From Lacrimispora xylanisolvens (GTDB taxonomy: Bacteria > Bacillota > Clostridia > Lachnospirales > Lachnospiraceae), in NCBI RefSeq assembly GCF_002934545.1, contig NZ_PTJA01000005.1, forward strand, positions 62,001-126,000: 64,000 nucleotides of DNA, given 5' to 3'. Every line of letters starts with the position of its first letter. Position 1 is the stretch's first letter. Under the pieces are notes generated by a model. It searched no databases, was not told the DNA's origin, and worked only from the letters and a program-made list of their open reading frames with translations. Of this stretch, positions 17,147 to 26,746 are shown piece by piece. Position numbers and translations under genes: made by a program.

Positions 17147-18883
17147 CTATACCAAAGGAATTTCCAGTCTGACTTCTGTATAATGAAGATACTCTGATTC
17201 GATCCATAAACCGTAATCAGGTCCGTACATCAGCTGAATCCGATCCTTTACATTCTTAATTCCAATCCGTTTTTTTTCTTCATTGCTCTCAAACAGTGTT
17301 ACAAGCTTTTCCGGAGGAATGCCAAGCCCGTTATCCCAGACTTTTATGACAAGTCTTTCTTCCTCACTATAGACGGAAATACGGATTGTACAAAGTCCTA
17401 TTTTGGGCTCCATCCCATGAACAAGTGAATTTTCTACAATCGGCTGTAAAATACAACTGGGCACCATCCTGTCAGGAAGTAAATCATCTACCTCCCACTC
17501 CACTTCCAGCCTGTCCGGATAAATATTTTTATAAAGTTCTGTATAATTTTTTATGTATTCCATCTCTGCATTTAACGTGCAGGTATTCTTGCTTCGCTCT
17601 ATGTTTCTTCTGAAAAATCTCGCCAGCAGACCGATCAGCCTGCTCACCTGCTTATCTCCGTTAATTTGCGCGATTCCATGAATGGACTGAAGTATATTAA
17701 ACAGGAAATGAGGATTGATCTGAGCCTGCAGCTCATGATATTGAAACTCCAGCAGCTTATATTCATTCTGCTGCTGTATCTCCTTTGCACTGCTGATCTG
17801 AGCCATTAATGACTGTATGTTGCCCGCCATCTCACTGATATGTTCAGAGATAAGGTCCATCTGGTCACCTTTTGAAAATGATGTGGGTTCCAGCTTAAAA
17901 TCGCCTCTTGATACACGGGTAATGTTACGCAGCAGAATCCGGAGATTGCCTGCCATATTCCCAAACATCAGCCACAGAAAGATGATAATCAGCACAAAGA
18001 TAAAGAGTCCGATGAACGATACAAAATAAAGTAAATCAGAAAACCGGCTGTTCTTTGCCTTTAAATCTACCTCGTGAGCAATTTTAATCCTTCCCCGGCT
18101 GACCTGATATTCGGCATATAAATAATTATTCTTTTCTTCTCTGTGGACTGTTCCTGCCTTTAAATGATCTCGTTCACTGGTGGTAAATAAAAGATTTCCG
18201 TTTATATCATAAAGTGCAAAATTTCCCACTTTACTGCTGTCTATATCCTGAAAAATCTCTTTTAACATTGTGTTTTTAAGTTCTGCAATCACACAGCCGC
18301 TGAATCTCATGGTAGTCTCATCAAATAAATAACGCATCAGAATGATACCATCATCACTGGCACTCCTGGTCCATATGGTATTGCCTGGGCGATGAGACAC
18401 ATCTTCTTTGTTATCATGATACAGCTTCAGAACAGATTCTTCACTGGGTCTTCCTTCCCTGGGTCTGCTGTCCCGGCATGCCAGATAAACGGTATCGGAA
18501 AGGTCGATTACAGATACCCAGTTGATGTCATAATTGGTACTGAGCATTTCTTCCAGCTGTTTTCTCAATCTGGGCTTTAAAAATGGGTCATCTGCTTTAT
18601 CCGGTCCTGTAACCGTACGAAGCATGGGGGTCAGACGCTGATTCGTTGCCGTTAAAGGAATGGTACCCTCCATCAGTTCCGTCAGAGAGATGTCTACATT
18701 CCTGCAGATCTGTTCCGTTAATGTGTCGGACTGATAGGTCAGTTCTGTCTTAAACCATTTGCATGTCACGTGGTAAATACAAATGAGAGCAGCCAGAAAT
18801 GTAAGTCCCAGCAGCGCCGTCACTGCAATCATTTTAAAATAAAGTGTCTTCCTGAACCGGATGCGTTCTTCTGCAGATTCCAT
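17147..18883 (-). CDS. YesM-type sensor histidine kinase
   Basis: 578 residues: first membrane helix about 17-39, an extracellular sensor of ~240 residues, a second helix about 285-307, a HAMP-like linker, a His_kinase domain with LQAQINPHFLFNILQS (His392), and a GHKL ATPase with WDNGLGIP and RIGIKNVKDRI. It forms a two-component pair with the regulator just downstream. It is physically joined to an ABC importer operon but has its own strong promoter in the 80-bp gap after the importer. It probably senses an extracellular sugar, perhaps through the binding protein; this is inference. Confidence 0.92.
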   Translation of the reverse strand: MESAEERIRFRKTLYFKMIAVTALLGLTFLAALICIYHVTCKWFKTELTYQSDTLTEQICRNVDISLTELMEGTIPLTATNQRLTPMLRTVTGPDKADDPFLKPRLRKQLEEMLSTNYDINWVSVIDLSDTVYLACRDSRPREGRPSEESVLKLYHDNKEDVSHRPGNTIWTRSASDDGIILMRYLFDETTMRFSGCVIAELKNTMLKEIFQDIDSSKVGNFALYDINGNLLFTTSERDHLKAGTVHREEKNNYLYAEYQVSRGRIKIAHEVDLKAKNSRFSDLLYFVSFIGLFIFVLIIIFLWLMFGNMAGNLRILLRNITRVSRGDFKLEPTSFSKGDQMDLISEHISEMAGNIQSLMAQISSAKEIQQQNEYKLLEFQYHELQAQINPHFLFNILQSIHGIAQINGDKQVSRLIGLLARFFRRNIERSKNTCTLNAEMEYIKNYTELYKNIYPDRLEVEWEVDDLLPDRMVPSCILQPIVENSLVHGMEPKIGLCTIRISVYSEEERLVIKVWDNGLGIPPEKLVTLFESNEEKKRIGIKNVKDRIQLMYGPDYGLWIESEYLHYTEVRLEIPLV

Positions 18884-18906
18884 AATATACCCCCTCGTCT
18901 TTTCCC

Positions 18907-18935
18907 ACTATAGCAACTTGGCAAAAGAATGTCAA
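18907..18935 (-). promoter_or_regulatory. Strong sigma-A promoter of the kinase-regulator-esterase operon
   Basis: On the minus strand TTGACA (18930-18935) is 17 bp from TATAGT (18907-18912), with the ATG 24 bp beyond. The near-consensus sequence implies constitutive expression of the sensor system independent of the importer genes upstream. Confidence 0.8.
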
Positions 18936-18963
18936 CGCCCGATCAGGGGCAGATTTTTCCAGC

Positions 18964-19788
18964 TTAACCTTTCACCGCACCCTGGGTAATGCCACCGATA
19001 ATATATTTTTGCAGCGTTAAATATAACGCTAATATGGGTATGACTGAAAGAATAAAGAGAGCAAATGCCAGCCCCAGCTCTATGCTGTTCTCACCAAAGA
19101 AGAAATACTGTGTCAGGGGGATGTTGCGTACCTGTTTCTGCTGAAGCAACGTCAAAGACATCTGAAAATCATTCCATACATTCAGTGCGTTTAATACAAT
19201 AGAGGTCAAAACAATGGGTTTCATCAGAGGAAATACAATCTGAAAGAAAACTGAATACATGCCTGCACCGTCAATCGAAGCAGCTTCCTCTAATTCCTTT
19301 GGAATACTCTTTACAAAACCTGATACCAGCAGCACCGTAAATGCAATCTGAAAACCGATCTTTGCAAAGATAAAGCCGTGAAGGGTATTTAACAGCTTCC
19401 ATCTGGTCATGTCAATGTAGAGCGGTGTCATAATTGACTGAAACGGAATAATCATGGCGCCTACAAAAAGGTAATAGATCAGATTATAAAAACGGTTGTT
19501 TTTTCTTGCAATAATATAAGAAGCCATGGTACAGATCAGTGTTATAAATATAACTGCAAGTACTGTTGTAACCAGACTGTTTTTCAGTGCCAGACCAAAA
19601 TTAGAAGTTTCAATGGCTCTGGTAAAATTGTCCCAGTGGATGGTTTTTGGAAATGCCAGACGGTTTGTCACCATCTCCTGCTTGGATTTTACAGAATAGA
19701 TCAGAGCAATATAAAATGGGCTGATCACAAGCAGTGTCATTGCAAGTTTTACAATCACAGACACATATTTCAATTGTTTCTTATTCAT
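18964..19788 (-). CDS. CUT1 sugar ABC permease, MalG-like
   Basis: The 274-residue protein has six membrane segments, an EAA loop (ELEEAASIDGAGMYSVFF, near 165-182) followed by PLMKP, and a C-terminal IIGGITQGAVKG as in MalG-type subunits. It shares one base with the preceding permease gene, so translation is coupled. It is the third gene of the 22098-18964 importer. No ATPase gene accompanies it. Confidence 0.92.
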   Translation of the reverse strand: MNKKQLKYVSVIVKLAMTLLVISPFYIALIYSVKSKQEMVTNRLAFPKTIHWDNFTRAIETSNFGLALKNSLVTTVLAVIFITLICTMASYIIARKNNRFYNLIYYLFVGAMIIPFQSIMTPLYIDMTRWKLLNTLHGFIFAKIGFQIAFTVLLVSGFVKSIPKELEEAASIDGAGMYSVFFQIVFPLMKPIVLTSIVLNALNVWNDFQMSLTLLQQKQVRNIPLTQYFFFGENSIELGLAFALFILSVIPILALYLTLQKYIIGGITQGAVKG

Positions 19789-20642
19789 CAGATCTCCACC
19801 TCCCTGGCTCTTAAGGTTTTTGAAACCAGCGTGCTGACTACAAAAATGGATATGGTAAATACCACTGCAATCGCCTGTCCGTAGCCTGCTTTAAAGTATG
19901 TAAACAAGTTGTTGTAAATTAACATTGCCACTGTTTCCGACGCCCTTCCGGGACCGCCTGCCGTTGCTGCCATGGGATAATCAAATACCTTCATTCCCCA
20001 TGCAAGTAAAAGAGTGAAATTAGCAGTGACTGCCGGAGCAATCATGGGGAACGTGATTGCTTTGAATTTCTGCCAGGATGTGGCTCCCTCCAACTCTGCC
20101 GCCTCGTAATAATCTTTTGATACTCCCTGAATTGCCGCGATGTAAACCACCATGCAGTATCCTGCATCCCGCCATACAGATATCACTGCAAGACCGATCA
20201 TAACCCAGGTTGTGCTTCCAAGAGGGCTGGCAATTCCAAATTTATCATAAAACACATCACTGTACACATACCGCCAGATATAAGAGGAAAGCACAAGACT
20301 GAGGCAGTAGGGCATAAAGATGCAGGTTCTCAAAACATTATTCAGTTTTGATTTCTTTGATATCATCAGGGCAAACAGCAGACCGAGCAGATTGGAAAAA
20401 ACCATTGTAACGGCCGTAAACAGCAATGTATTCTTAACGGCATTCATTACATTTGCATCCTGAAAAATTCTGATGTAATTTTTAAGTCCCACATATGCCT
20501 TGTTTGGACTCATTCCATCCCATTTGGTAAAAGAGATGGGAAACCCCTGCAGGAACGGATATGCGACAAAGATTGCAAACATAACCAGGGCTGGCATAAT
20601 AAAAGTAAACTCCTGAAGCTGTTTTTTCATTTTTCGGTTCAT
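19788..20642 (-). CDS. CUT1 sugar ABC permease, MalF-like
   Basis: 284 residues with six membrane segments, the family motif YVGLKNYIRIFQD near residue 46, an EAA loop (DYYEAAELEGATSWQKF, about 177-193) and a TAGGPGRASE motif late in the chain. It follows the binding protein after a 97-bp gap that contains a large hairpin (20666-20712) and overlaps the MalG-like gene by one base. Confidence 0.92.
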   Translation of the reverse strand: MNRKMKKQLQEFTFIMPALVMFAIFVAYPFLQGFPISFTKWDGMSPNKAYVGLKNYIRIFQDANVMNAVKNTLLFTAVTMVFSNLLGLLFALMISKKSKLNNVLRTCIFMPYCLSLVLSSYIWRYVYSDVFYDKFGIASPLGSTTWVMIGLAVISVWRDAGYCMVVYIAAIQGVSKDYYEAAELEGATSWQKFKAITFPMIAPAVTANFTLLLAWGMKVFDYPMAATAGGPGRASETVAMLIYNNLFTYFKAGYGQAIAVVFTISIFVVSTLVSKTLRAREVEI

Positions 20643-20663
20643 ACTGCCTCCAACTTGGATATA

Positions 20664-20713
20664 GAAAAGTCAGGGAGTCATATAGCTCCCGCTACACTGC
20701 CACCCTGACTTTC
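20664..20713 (-). promoter_or_regulatory. Intercistronic hairpin between binding-protein and permease genes
   Basis: A perfect 10-bp stem, AAAGTCAGGG (20666-20675) with CCCTGACTTT (20703-20712), encloses a smaller GGGAG/CTCCC hairpin. On the minus strand only a short T-rich stretch follows, so it looks like a partial terminator or RNA-stabilising stem. That would raise binding-protein mRNA relative to the permeases, as in many ABC operons. Confidence 0.65.
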
Positions 20714-20739
20714 TGATTTTATGTCATCACTTCAAATAA

Positions 20740-22098
20740 CTATTGTCGAATGGATGCGATCTCATAATCAATGTCCTGGAGCAGCTTGGTAACATCACGC
20801 TTACTGTCATCTAATGTGACAAATTCCTGAAGTTTGGTGCGGAACGCGGTGCTGTACTCAGATGTATAATCCGGAACCTGACTCTTAGATACTATCATAT
20901 CGTTATCGATATAAGATTTGATTTCCTTAATGAATTCATCGGAATCATCCGTTGACACATTTACATTGCTTGTCATAAGCTTTGCTGTCTCCATCCAGAT
21001 CTTGGAAGACTGCTCATTGGCGAAGAAGCTGAGTAACGCCATTACTTCGTCCTTATGCTCTGTCTGGGAAGATACAACGAATACATCGTCAATACCAACC
21101 CAAAGCTTATTATCTTCTGGCTTATCAGACCATGGAGTCGGGAACATACCAAATTCTCCGTCAGGGCTTGCAGCCATTACATCGCCCATAAGCCATCCGC
21201 CGTTCATGTACATCGGTCTCTGACCTGCTGCGAAGTTCTGAATTCCCTGTGTCTGGTCAACAGCGGTATCTCCCGCATCTTTATAGGATGCAAACTTGGA
21301 GAACATCTCCATTGCGTCTTTCACAACTGCATTATCAGATAATTCTTTGGTTCCCTCCTGGGAATCTTTCCAGACTGTCTTATTATCGGTACCAACAGCC
21401 ATAGAAGTAAAGAAGGAATCTAACTCATGGAAGACTCCATGAATGAAATTGTATGGATGAATAAAGGGGTTAATTCCTTTTTCTTTAAAAGTATCCGCTA
21501 CCTTAAAGAATTCTTCTCTGGTCTTTGGAACCTCAACACCCGCTTCTTTAAACATCTTTTTATTATAGAAGCATGCCTTTACCTGTGCATCCAGAGGGAA
21601 GCCGTAAACGCCACCGTTTACAGTACATTCATCTTTTAACATGGGAAGTACATTTTTCATGCACTCTTCATTGGAAAGGTCCATGAAATATCCGCCATCT
21701 ACGAATTCTTTCATGGTCTGCGGTTTTCCAAACATGATGTCAGGAGCTTCTCCTGCTGCTATGTAGTTTTTATAAGTTGCAACATAGGAAGAGGAGGCTA
21801 CTACCTCTACTTCAACATTGATGCTGGGATATTCTGCTTTAAATGCTTCCAGCATGGCATCCAGTGCATCTCGTTTGGACTGCTCTCCCATATAATGTAC
21901 CAGTCGCAGTGTTACGGCATCCCCTCCCGCAGCCTGCTTGCTCTGGCTTTCTGATTCCTTTACCTCTGCTTTTGTGGTCTCTTCCGTTGCGGCCACGGTG
22001 GTTTCTTCCTTGCTGCCTTTTGAACATCCGGTGGCAGTTGCAGCCATCAGACCAGCGAGTAAAAGAGCAGAAACCCGCTTCAAATACATTTTTCTCAT
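20740..22098 (-). CDS. Extracellular sugar-binding lipoprotein of ABC importer
   Basis: 452-residue precursor with a lipobox ending in ATGC (Cys25) and a charged E/K/S-rich linker (about 30-58). The family-1 solute-binding domain follows, with YVATYKNYIAAGEAPDIMF and MYMNGGWLMGDV. It is the first gene of the importer operon whose permeases follow and whose expression is probably set by the two-component system immediately downstream. An AAGGAGG site precedes the ATG. The ligand is unknown. Confidence 0.92.
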   Translation of the reverse strand: MRKMYLKRVSALLLAGLMAATATGCSKGSKEETTVAATEETTKAEVKESESQSKQAAGGDAVTLRLVHYMGEQSKRDALDAMLEAFKAEYPSINVEVEVVASSSYVATYKNYIAAGEAPDIMFGKPQTMKEFVDGGYFMDLSNEECMKNVLPMLKDECTVNGGVYGFPLDAQVKACFYNKKMFKEAGVEVPKTREEFFKVADTFKEKGINPFIHPYNFIHGVFHELDSFFTSMAVGTDNKTVWKDSQEGTKELSDNAVVKDAMEMFSKFASYKDAGDTAVDQTQGIQNFAAGQRPMYMNGGWLMGDVMAASPDGEFGMFPTPWSDKPEDNKLWVGIDDVFVVSSQTEHKDEVMALLSFFANEQSSKIWMETAKLMTSNVNVSTDDSDEFIKEIKSYIDNDMIVSKSQVPDYTSEYSTAFRTKLQEFVTLDDSKRDVTKLLQDIDYEIASIRQ

Positions 22099-22116
22099 AA
22101 TACATCCTCCTTGTAG

Positions 22117-22144
22117 ACTATCATTTTTGATGTTGCATGATAGT
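22117..22144. promoter_or_regulatory. Inverted repeat in the leader of the binding-protein gene
   Basis: A perfect 8-bp inverted repeat, ACTATCAT (22117-22124) and ATGATAGT (22137-22144), with a 12-bp centre lies just upstream of the ribosome binding site. It could be a leader hairpin or a binding site. No consensus promoter is evident upstream, which fits an activator-dependent operon. Confidence 0.45.
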
Positions 22145-22229
22145 TATATTTTAGCAGACCAAAGCGTCTGGTTATATATGAATATTTGGCTGTATTATTA
22201 TATTTTTTGTCATTTTCTGTTATTATGTG

Positions 22230-22284
22230 ACAAAAAAGGGCAGATTTTAGTAACTGCAATGCAGATACAAACCGCTGCCCTTAA
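22230..22284 (-). terminator. Terminator of radA
   Basis: AAGGGCAG (22236-22243) pairs with CTGCCCTT (22275-22282), enclosing a nested CTGCA/TGCAG stem. On the minus strand a T6 run follows. It lies just past the radA stop codon. Confidence 0.8.
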
Positions 22285-22297
22285 CGCCTTTTTCTTC

Positions 22298-23689
22298 TTA
22301 ATTTGAAATTCCAGCAATCGCTTCTCTTACATTATCTACACCGATCAGCTTAATCTCATCGACAGCTCCCATCCTATCCAGGGAAATCCTTGGAAGGATA
22401 CAGGTATGAAATCCCAGTTTCTTTGCTTCATTTACCCTTTGCTGTGCCATGGAAACGGCCCTTACTTCTCCGGATAATCCCACCTCACCAAATATGATGG
22501 TTTTGGAATCAATGGCCCGGTCCTTCATGCTGGAGACAATCGCCATAAGAATCGCCAGATCCAGTGCAGGTTCATTCATGCGGAGACCGCCGGTGATATT
22601 GACATAAGCATCAAAATGAGACAGATCATAGTGCCCTCTCTTCTCCAGAACTGCCATTAAAAGATTTACCCGGTTATAATCTGTGCCTGCAGCTGTTCGT
22701 CTTGGCATACCGAAGGCTGTTGGGGTAATCAGAGCCTGTACCTCAATCATAATCGGTCTGGTTCCCTCCATGGAACATGCCACCACTGCTCCAGAAGCAT
22801 CTTCCGGTCTTCCGCTTAACATGAATTCAGAAGGATTTTTTACTTCTGCAAGTCCGCTTTCTATCATTTCAAACACACCGATTTCATTGGTAGAACCGAA
22901 CCGGTTTTTTACTCCCCTGATGATTCGGTAGGATGCACTTCTCTCTCCTTCAAAATAAAGAACCGTATCCACCATGTGTTCCAGCACTCTTGGACCTGCC
23001 ACAACTCCTTCTTTTGTTACATGTCCCACGATAAATATGGCAATTCCTTTTCCCTTGGCGATCTGCATCAGCAGATTGGTGGATTCCCTTACCTGGCTTA
23101 CACTGCCTGGAGCAGATGATATTTCTTCCCGAAACATGGTCTGAATGGAATCGATTATCACCACATCTGGTTGTTCCTCCTGTATGGCAGCTTCTATGAG
23201 ATCTAAATTCGTCTCACATAAAAACAGCAGATCTCCCTTCACTTCTCCGATGCGGTTTGCCCGCAGTTTAATCTGTTTTAAGGATTCTTCTCCTGATATG
23301 TATAAAACCTTCTTCTCTGCAAATGCCAGATTCCGGCATACCTGCAAAAGAAGAGTGGATTTTCCGATTCCCGGGTCTCCTCCAACTAAAACCAGGGACC
23401 CTCTTACCACGCCGCCGCCCAATACCCGGTCCAGTTCCTCGTATCCTGTTTTCATACGGTCCTGTTCATCAAGCTGGATTTCAGACAGTCTGGCAGGTTT
23501 TATTTTTACTCCTGTCACTCCCCCAGACCCAGTGCTTGAAATCCCCCGTTTTCCGGAAGCCTCCGCTTTCGCCACGGGTTCCTCCACAAACGAATTCCAT
23601 TCCCGGCAGCCTGGACACTGGCCAAGCCATTTTGCTGATTCAAATCCACATTCCTTGCAAAAAAATGCTGTTGTTTTTCCTTTTGCCAT
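22298..23689 (-). CDS. radA: DNA repair protein RadA
   Basis: The 463-residue protein has an N-terminal zinc finger (Cys11, Cys14, Cys25, Cys28: CKEC and CPGC). A RecA-like ATPase follows with Walker A GGDPGIGKST (about 103-112), the RadA-specific KNRFG motif near residue 260, and a C-terminal Lon-like domain (GEVGLSGEVRAV). RadA promotes branch migration in recombinational repair. The ATG at 23689 is chosen for its AGGAGG five bases upstream; an upstream ATG adds seven unlikely residues. It follows the clpC region, the usual radA location in Firmicutes, but a terminator at 23709-23758 separates it from the preceding gene. Confidence 0.96.
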   Translation of the reverse strand: MAKGKTTAFFCKECGFESAKWLGQCPGCREWNSFVEEPVAKAEASGKRGISSTGSGGVTGVKIKPARLSEIQLDEQDRMKTGYEELDRVLGGGVVRGSLVLVGGDPGIGKSTLLLQVCRNLAFAEKKVLYISGEESLKQIKLRANRIGEVKGDLLFLCETNLDLIEAAIQEEQPDVVIIDSIQTMFREEISSAPGSVSQVRESTNLLMQIAKGKGIAIFIVGHVTKEGVVAGPRVLEHMVDTVLYFEGERSASYRIIRGVKNRFGSTNEIGVFEMIESGLAEVKNPSEFMLSGRPEDASGAVVACSMEGTRPIMIEVQALITPTAFGMPRRTAAGTDYNRVNLLMAVLEKRGHYDLSHFDAYVNITGGLRMNEPALDLAILMAIVSSMKDRAIDSKTIIFGEVGLSGEVRAVSMAQQRVNEAKKLGFHTCILPRISLDRMGAVDEIKLIGVDNVREAIAGISN

Positions 23690-23708
23690 AGGTTCCTCCT
23701 GGTCAGAC

Positions 23709-23758
23709 AAAAAATCCGGATCCGAATCTCTTTTGAAAAAAGAGCCGGACCCGGACTT
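23709..23758 (-). terminator. Terminator between the small unknown gene and radA
   Basis: A long, imperfect stem (23712-23734 with 23735-23758, matched TCCGGATCCG-type arms and an AGAG/CTCTTTT tip) is followed on the minus strand by a T6 run. Confidence 0.75.
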
Positions 23759-23766
23759 CAGTTACA

Positions 23767-24180
23767 TTACTTTCTTCTGATGGTTACCTTCACTGGTGTT
23801 CCTTCATTTAGCTCCACACTGGCTGACAGTTTCCCGCTCATGTTGGTTCTCATGCCGCCTGCTGCTGCATCATTGACAAACACTTCATATTCGGTATCTT
23901 CTGCCAGCTGAACTGTCAGCTGGGCATCCTTATCGCCTTCTACTTCAAATTCCACGCCATCATCGGATACTGCAAACCTCTCCACTGCAGTTCCTGGTAC
24001 AGATTCGTATACAAACATGCCGTTACGTTCAAGCTTGGTTATCTCATAAAATGTCTTTACTTTATATAAATCACCCTCGTGCTCAAAATCCTGTAATTTT
24101 GACTTTGTTTCTAATTTGTAATTACCAAAGCTAATTGTACCGTCCTGTTCTGTGCGGATTAATTCTTCAATTACCGGCAT
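23767..24180 (-). CDS. Conserved hypothetical protein (beta-strand rich)
   Basis: The 137-residue protein has no signal peptide or membrane segment. It is acidic, and its sequence alternates short hydrophobic strands with polar turns (SFGNYKLETK, LYKVKTFYEITKL, AQLTVQLAEDTEYEVFVN, VKVTIRRK), so I expect a small beta-sandwich. I recall close relatives in Lachnospiraceae, some carrying the label endosialidase, but there is no glycosidase motif here and I do not accept that name. It sits between clpC and radA with its own -10-like element (complement of 24251-24256) and terminator, so it is probably a separate transcript. A strong AGGAGG precedes the ATG. Function unknown. Confidence 0.8.
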   Translation of the reverse strand: MPVIEELIRTEQDGTISFGNYKLETKSKLQDFEHEGDLYKVKTFYEITKLERNGMFVYESVPGTAVERFAVSDDGVEFEVEGDKDAQLTVQLAEDTEYEVFVNDAAAGGMRTNMSGKLSASVELNEGTPVKVTIRRK

Positions 24181-24276
24181 TGGTTTGCCCTCCTAGTATT
24201 TTCTTTACTTATCCCTGTTGGCGAAGAAAAAGATCCTTTCGCTTGTAGTTATTATACACGAATTGCTGAGAAATGG

Positions 24277-26730
24277 CTAGCTGTTTATCAGCTCTCTCAC
24301 AGAAAATTTAAGTCCATCCTCACCAGCTGTGATCATAACCGTATCACCTGTTTTTACCGTTCCGGAAAGGATTTCTTCCGCAAGCTTATCCTCTAAGCTG
24401 CTTTGAATGGTACGCCGTAAGGGTCTCGCGCCGTATTTTTCATCGTAACCTTTCTGAATCAGATAGTCCTTGGCTGCCTCATCGATTTCAATTGTAATGC
24501 TCATCTGTTCGGAAGTACGTTTCATGATATCTTTCATCATAATCGTTACAATATCTTTCATATGAGTCTTGTTTAACGGATGGAACACAATGATCTCATC
24601 AATACGGTTCACAAACTCCGGTTTAAACAGCTTCTTTACTTCTTCCATAACGCGGTCCTTCATAAGCTTGTAATCCGCCTTTTCATCGGCTACTGCGCCA
24701 AAGCCCAGACGTTTGGGAGATATGATATTTTCTGCTCCTGCATTGGAAGTCATAATAATGACAGTATTTTTAAAGTCAATCTTTCTTCCCTGTGCATCCG
24801 TAATATGGCCGTCATCAAGGACCTGAAGAAGAATATTAAATACATCGGGGTGAGCCTTCTCAATCTCGTCAAAGAGAATGACGGAGTAGGGATTTCTTCT
24901 CACCTTTTCACTTAGCTGACCGCCTTCATCATATCCTACGTATCCTGGCGGGGAGCCGATAATCTTGGAAACGCTGTGCTTCTCCATATATTCAGACATA
25001 TCAACACGGATCAGAGCACTGTCCATGCCAAACATGGCTTCTGCAAGGGCTTTGGAAAGTTCTGTTTTTCCCACTCCGGTGGGACCCAGGAACAGGAACG
25101 AGCCGATGGGACGTTTGGGATCCTTGAGCCCTACTCTGCCTCTTCTTATAGCTTTTGCCACTGCGGTTACTGCCTCTTCCTGACCGATTACCCGTTCATG
25201 AAGAATGGACTCTAAATTTCTAAGGCGCTCACTTTCTCCCTCTTCCAGTTTCTTTACCGGAATCTTTGTCCAGGTCGATACAACATCTGCAATCTCCCCT
25301 TCATCAACAGTGGGAATATTGGAGATTTTTTCCTTCTGCCATTTATCACGGATTTTATCAATCTTTTCCCGCTTTTTCTCCTGTTTTTTCTTAATAGCGC
25401 CAGCCTTTTCATAGGCCTCTGACTTAATGGCAGCTTCCTTCTGATCTTCTAAAAGTTCAATCTCTGCCTCCAGTTCCTTGATCTCAGAGGGTTCTGTAAA
25501 GGTAGCAAGGCGGACTTTAGAAGATGCCTCATCAATCACATCAATGGCCTTATCCGGAAGAAAGCGGTCATTGATATAGCGAGAAGATAATTTTACGGCT
25601 GCTTTTATGGCGTCATCTGTAATCATAACCTTATGATGATCCTCATATCTGCCTTTTAAGCCTCTTAAAATACCCACTGCCGCTTCTTCAGAAGGCTCTT
25701 CTACCTTAACTGGCTGAAAACGCCGTTCCAGAGCGGAATCCTTTTCAATGTATTTGCGGTATTCTTCAATGGTAGTCGCACCGATTAACTGTAATTCTCC
25801 TCTTGCCAGAGACGGTTTTAAAATATTGGAAGCATCAATGGCTCCCTCCGCCCCTCCGGCTCCGATAATGGTATGAATCTCGTCAATAAACAGAAGCACT
25901 TCGCCGTCTTCAATTACTTCTGCAATTACTTTTTTAATTCTTTCTTCAAATTCCCCGCGGTATTTGGAACCAGCCACCATACCGGATAAATCCAGAGTGA
26001 GAAGCCTTTTACCTGCTATTGTCTCCGGCACTTCTCCCGATGAAATCATCTGGGCAAGTCCTTCCACGACTGCAGTTTTTCCAACTCCTGGTTCTCCGAT
26101 CAGACATGGATTGTTCTTGGTTCTGCGGCTTAATATCTGAATGAGACGTGTAATTTCGGATTCTCTTCCGATTACAGGATCTAACTTTCCTTTTACAGCA
26201 AGCTCTGTTAAGTCACGGCTATAGCTGTCCAGAGTGGGAGTACTTCCCTTTCCTTTGGGAGACTTCATAAGCTCTTCTTTATTGGCGGGTGCATCCTCTC
26301 CCATGGCAGCTAATACGTCAATGTACAGCTTCTGAACGCTGACACCGATGGTATTGAGCAGTCTGGAAGCAACGCAGTCATTATCCCGGATAATTGATAT
26401 AAGAAGATGCTCCGTTCCGATTAAATTGGCTTTAAAACGGACTGCTTCCCGGTAGCTGTTTTCCAGTACTCTTCTGGCTCCTGGGGTGTAGCCTCCGTCT
26501 TCCCTTACTCTCACTGCCTGATCCGGTGCAATCAGCTGACTGATCAGACCAAGAACCTTATCTTCTCTGACGCCGTTTTCAATGAGTACTCTGGCTGCAA
26601 CACCGCTGCCTTCTTCTAACAGTCCAAGAAGCAGATGCTCTGTTCCCACATAGCTGTGTCCCAGCCGTCCTGCTGCCTGCTCTGCCAGATTAATGGCCGT
26701 TCTGGCCTTTGTCGTAAATCTGTCTATCAT
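24277..26730 (-). CDS. clpC: AAA+ unfoldase ClpC
   Basis: The 817-residue protein has two N-terminal Clp repeats (1-140). A first AAA+ module follows with Walker [10 protein letters not shown] (about 212-220) and Walker [10 protein letters not shown], then the middle coiled coil with a UVR-type motif (around 425-455) that marks ClpC rather than ClpA or ClpB. A second AAA+ module (GPTGVGKTE) and the C-terminal domain complete it. ClpC unfolds damaged or phospho-arginine-tagged proteins for ClpP. It is the last gene of the GntR-type regulator/mcsA/mcsB/clpC cluster, 16 bp after mcsB. Confidence 0.97.
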   Translation of the reverse strand: MIDRFTTKARTAINLAEQAAGRLGHSYVGTEHLLLGLLEEGSGVAARVLIENGVREDKVLGLISQLIAPDQAVRVREDGGYTPGARRVLENSYREAVRFKANLIGTEHLLISIIRDNDCVASRLLNTIGVSVQKLYIDVLAAMGEDAPANKEELMKSPKGKGSTPTLDSYSRDLTELAVKGKLDPVIGRESEITRLIQILSRRTKNNPCLIGEPGVGKTAVVEGLAQMISSGEVPETIAGKRLLTLDLSGMVAGSKYRGEFEERIKKVIAEVIEDGEVLLFIDEIHTIIGAGGAEGAIDASNILKPSLARGELQLIGATTIEEYRKYIEKDSALERRFQPVKVEEPSEEAAVGILRGLKGRYEDHHKVMITDDAIKAAVKLSSRYINDRFLPDKAIDVIDEASSKVRLATFTEPSEIKELEAEIELLEDQKEAAIKSEAYEKAGAIKKKQEKKREKIDKIRDKWQKEKISNIPTVDEGEIADVVSTWTKIPVKKLEEGESERLRNLESILHERVIGQEEAVTAVAKAIRRGRVGLKDPKRPIGSFLFLGPTGVGKTELSKALAEAMFGMDSALIRVDMSEYMEKHSVSKIIGSPPGYVGYDEGGQLSEKVRRNPYSVILFDEIEKAHPDVFNILLQVLDDGHITDAQGRKIDFKNTVIIMTSNAGAENIISPKRLGFGAVADEKADYKLMKDRVMEEVKKLFKPEFVNRIDEIIVFHPLNKTHMKDIVTIMMKDIMKRTSEQMSITIEIDEAAKDYLIQKGYDEKYGARPLRRTIQSSLEDKLAEEILSGTVKTGDTVMITAGEDGLKFSVRELINS

Positions 26731-26746
26731 AAATGCAATCCTCCTG

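Noticed and set aside
6677-22250. Classical cre sites for CcpA at the sugar operons
   Set aside because: No convincing TGNAANCGNWNNCA-type match was found at the promoters inspected by eye; a computed scan could still find weak ones.
23767-24180. Endosialidase annotation
   Set aside because: There is no glycosidase motif, and the protein is far too short for a sialidase fold.
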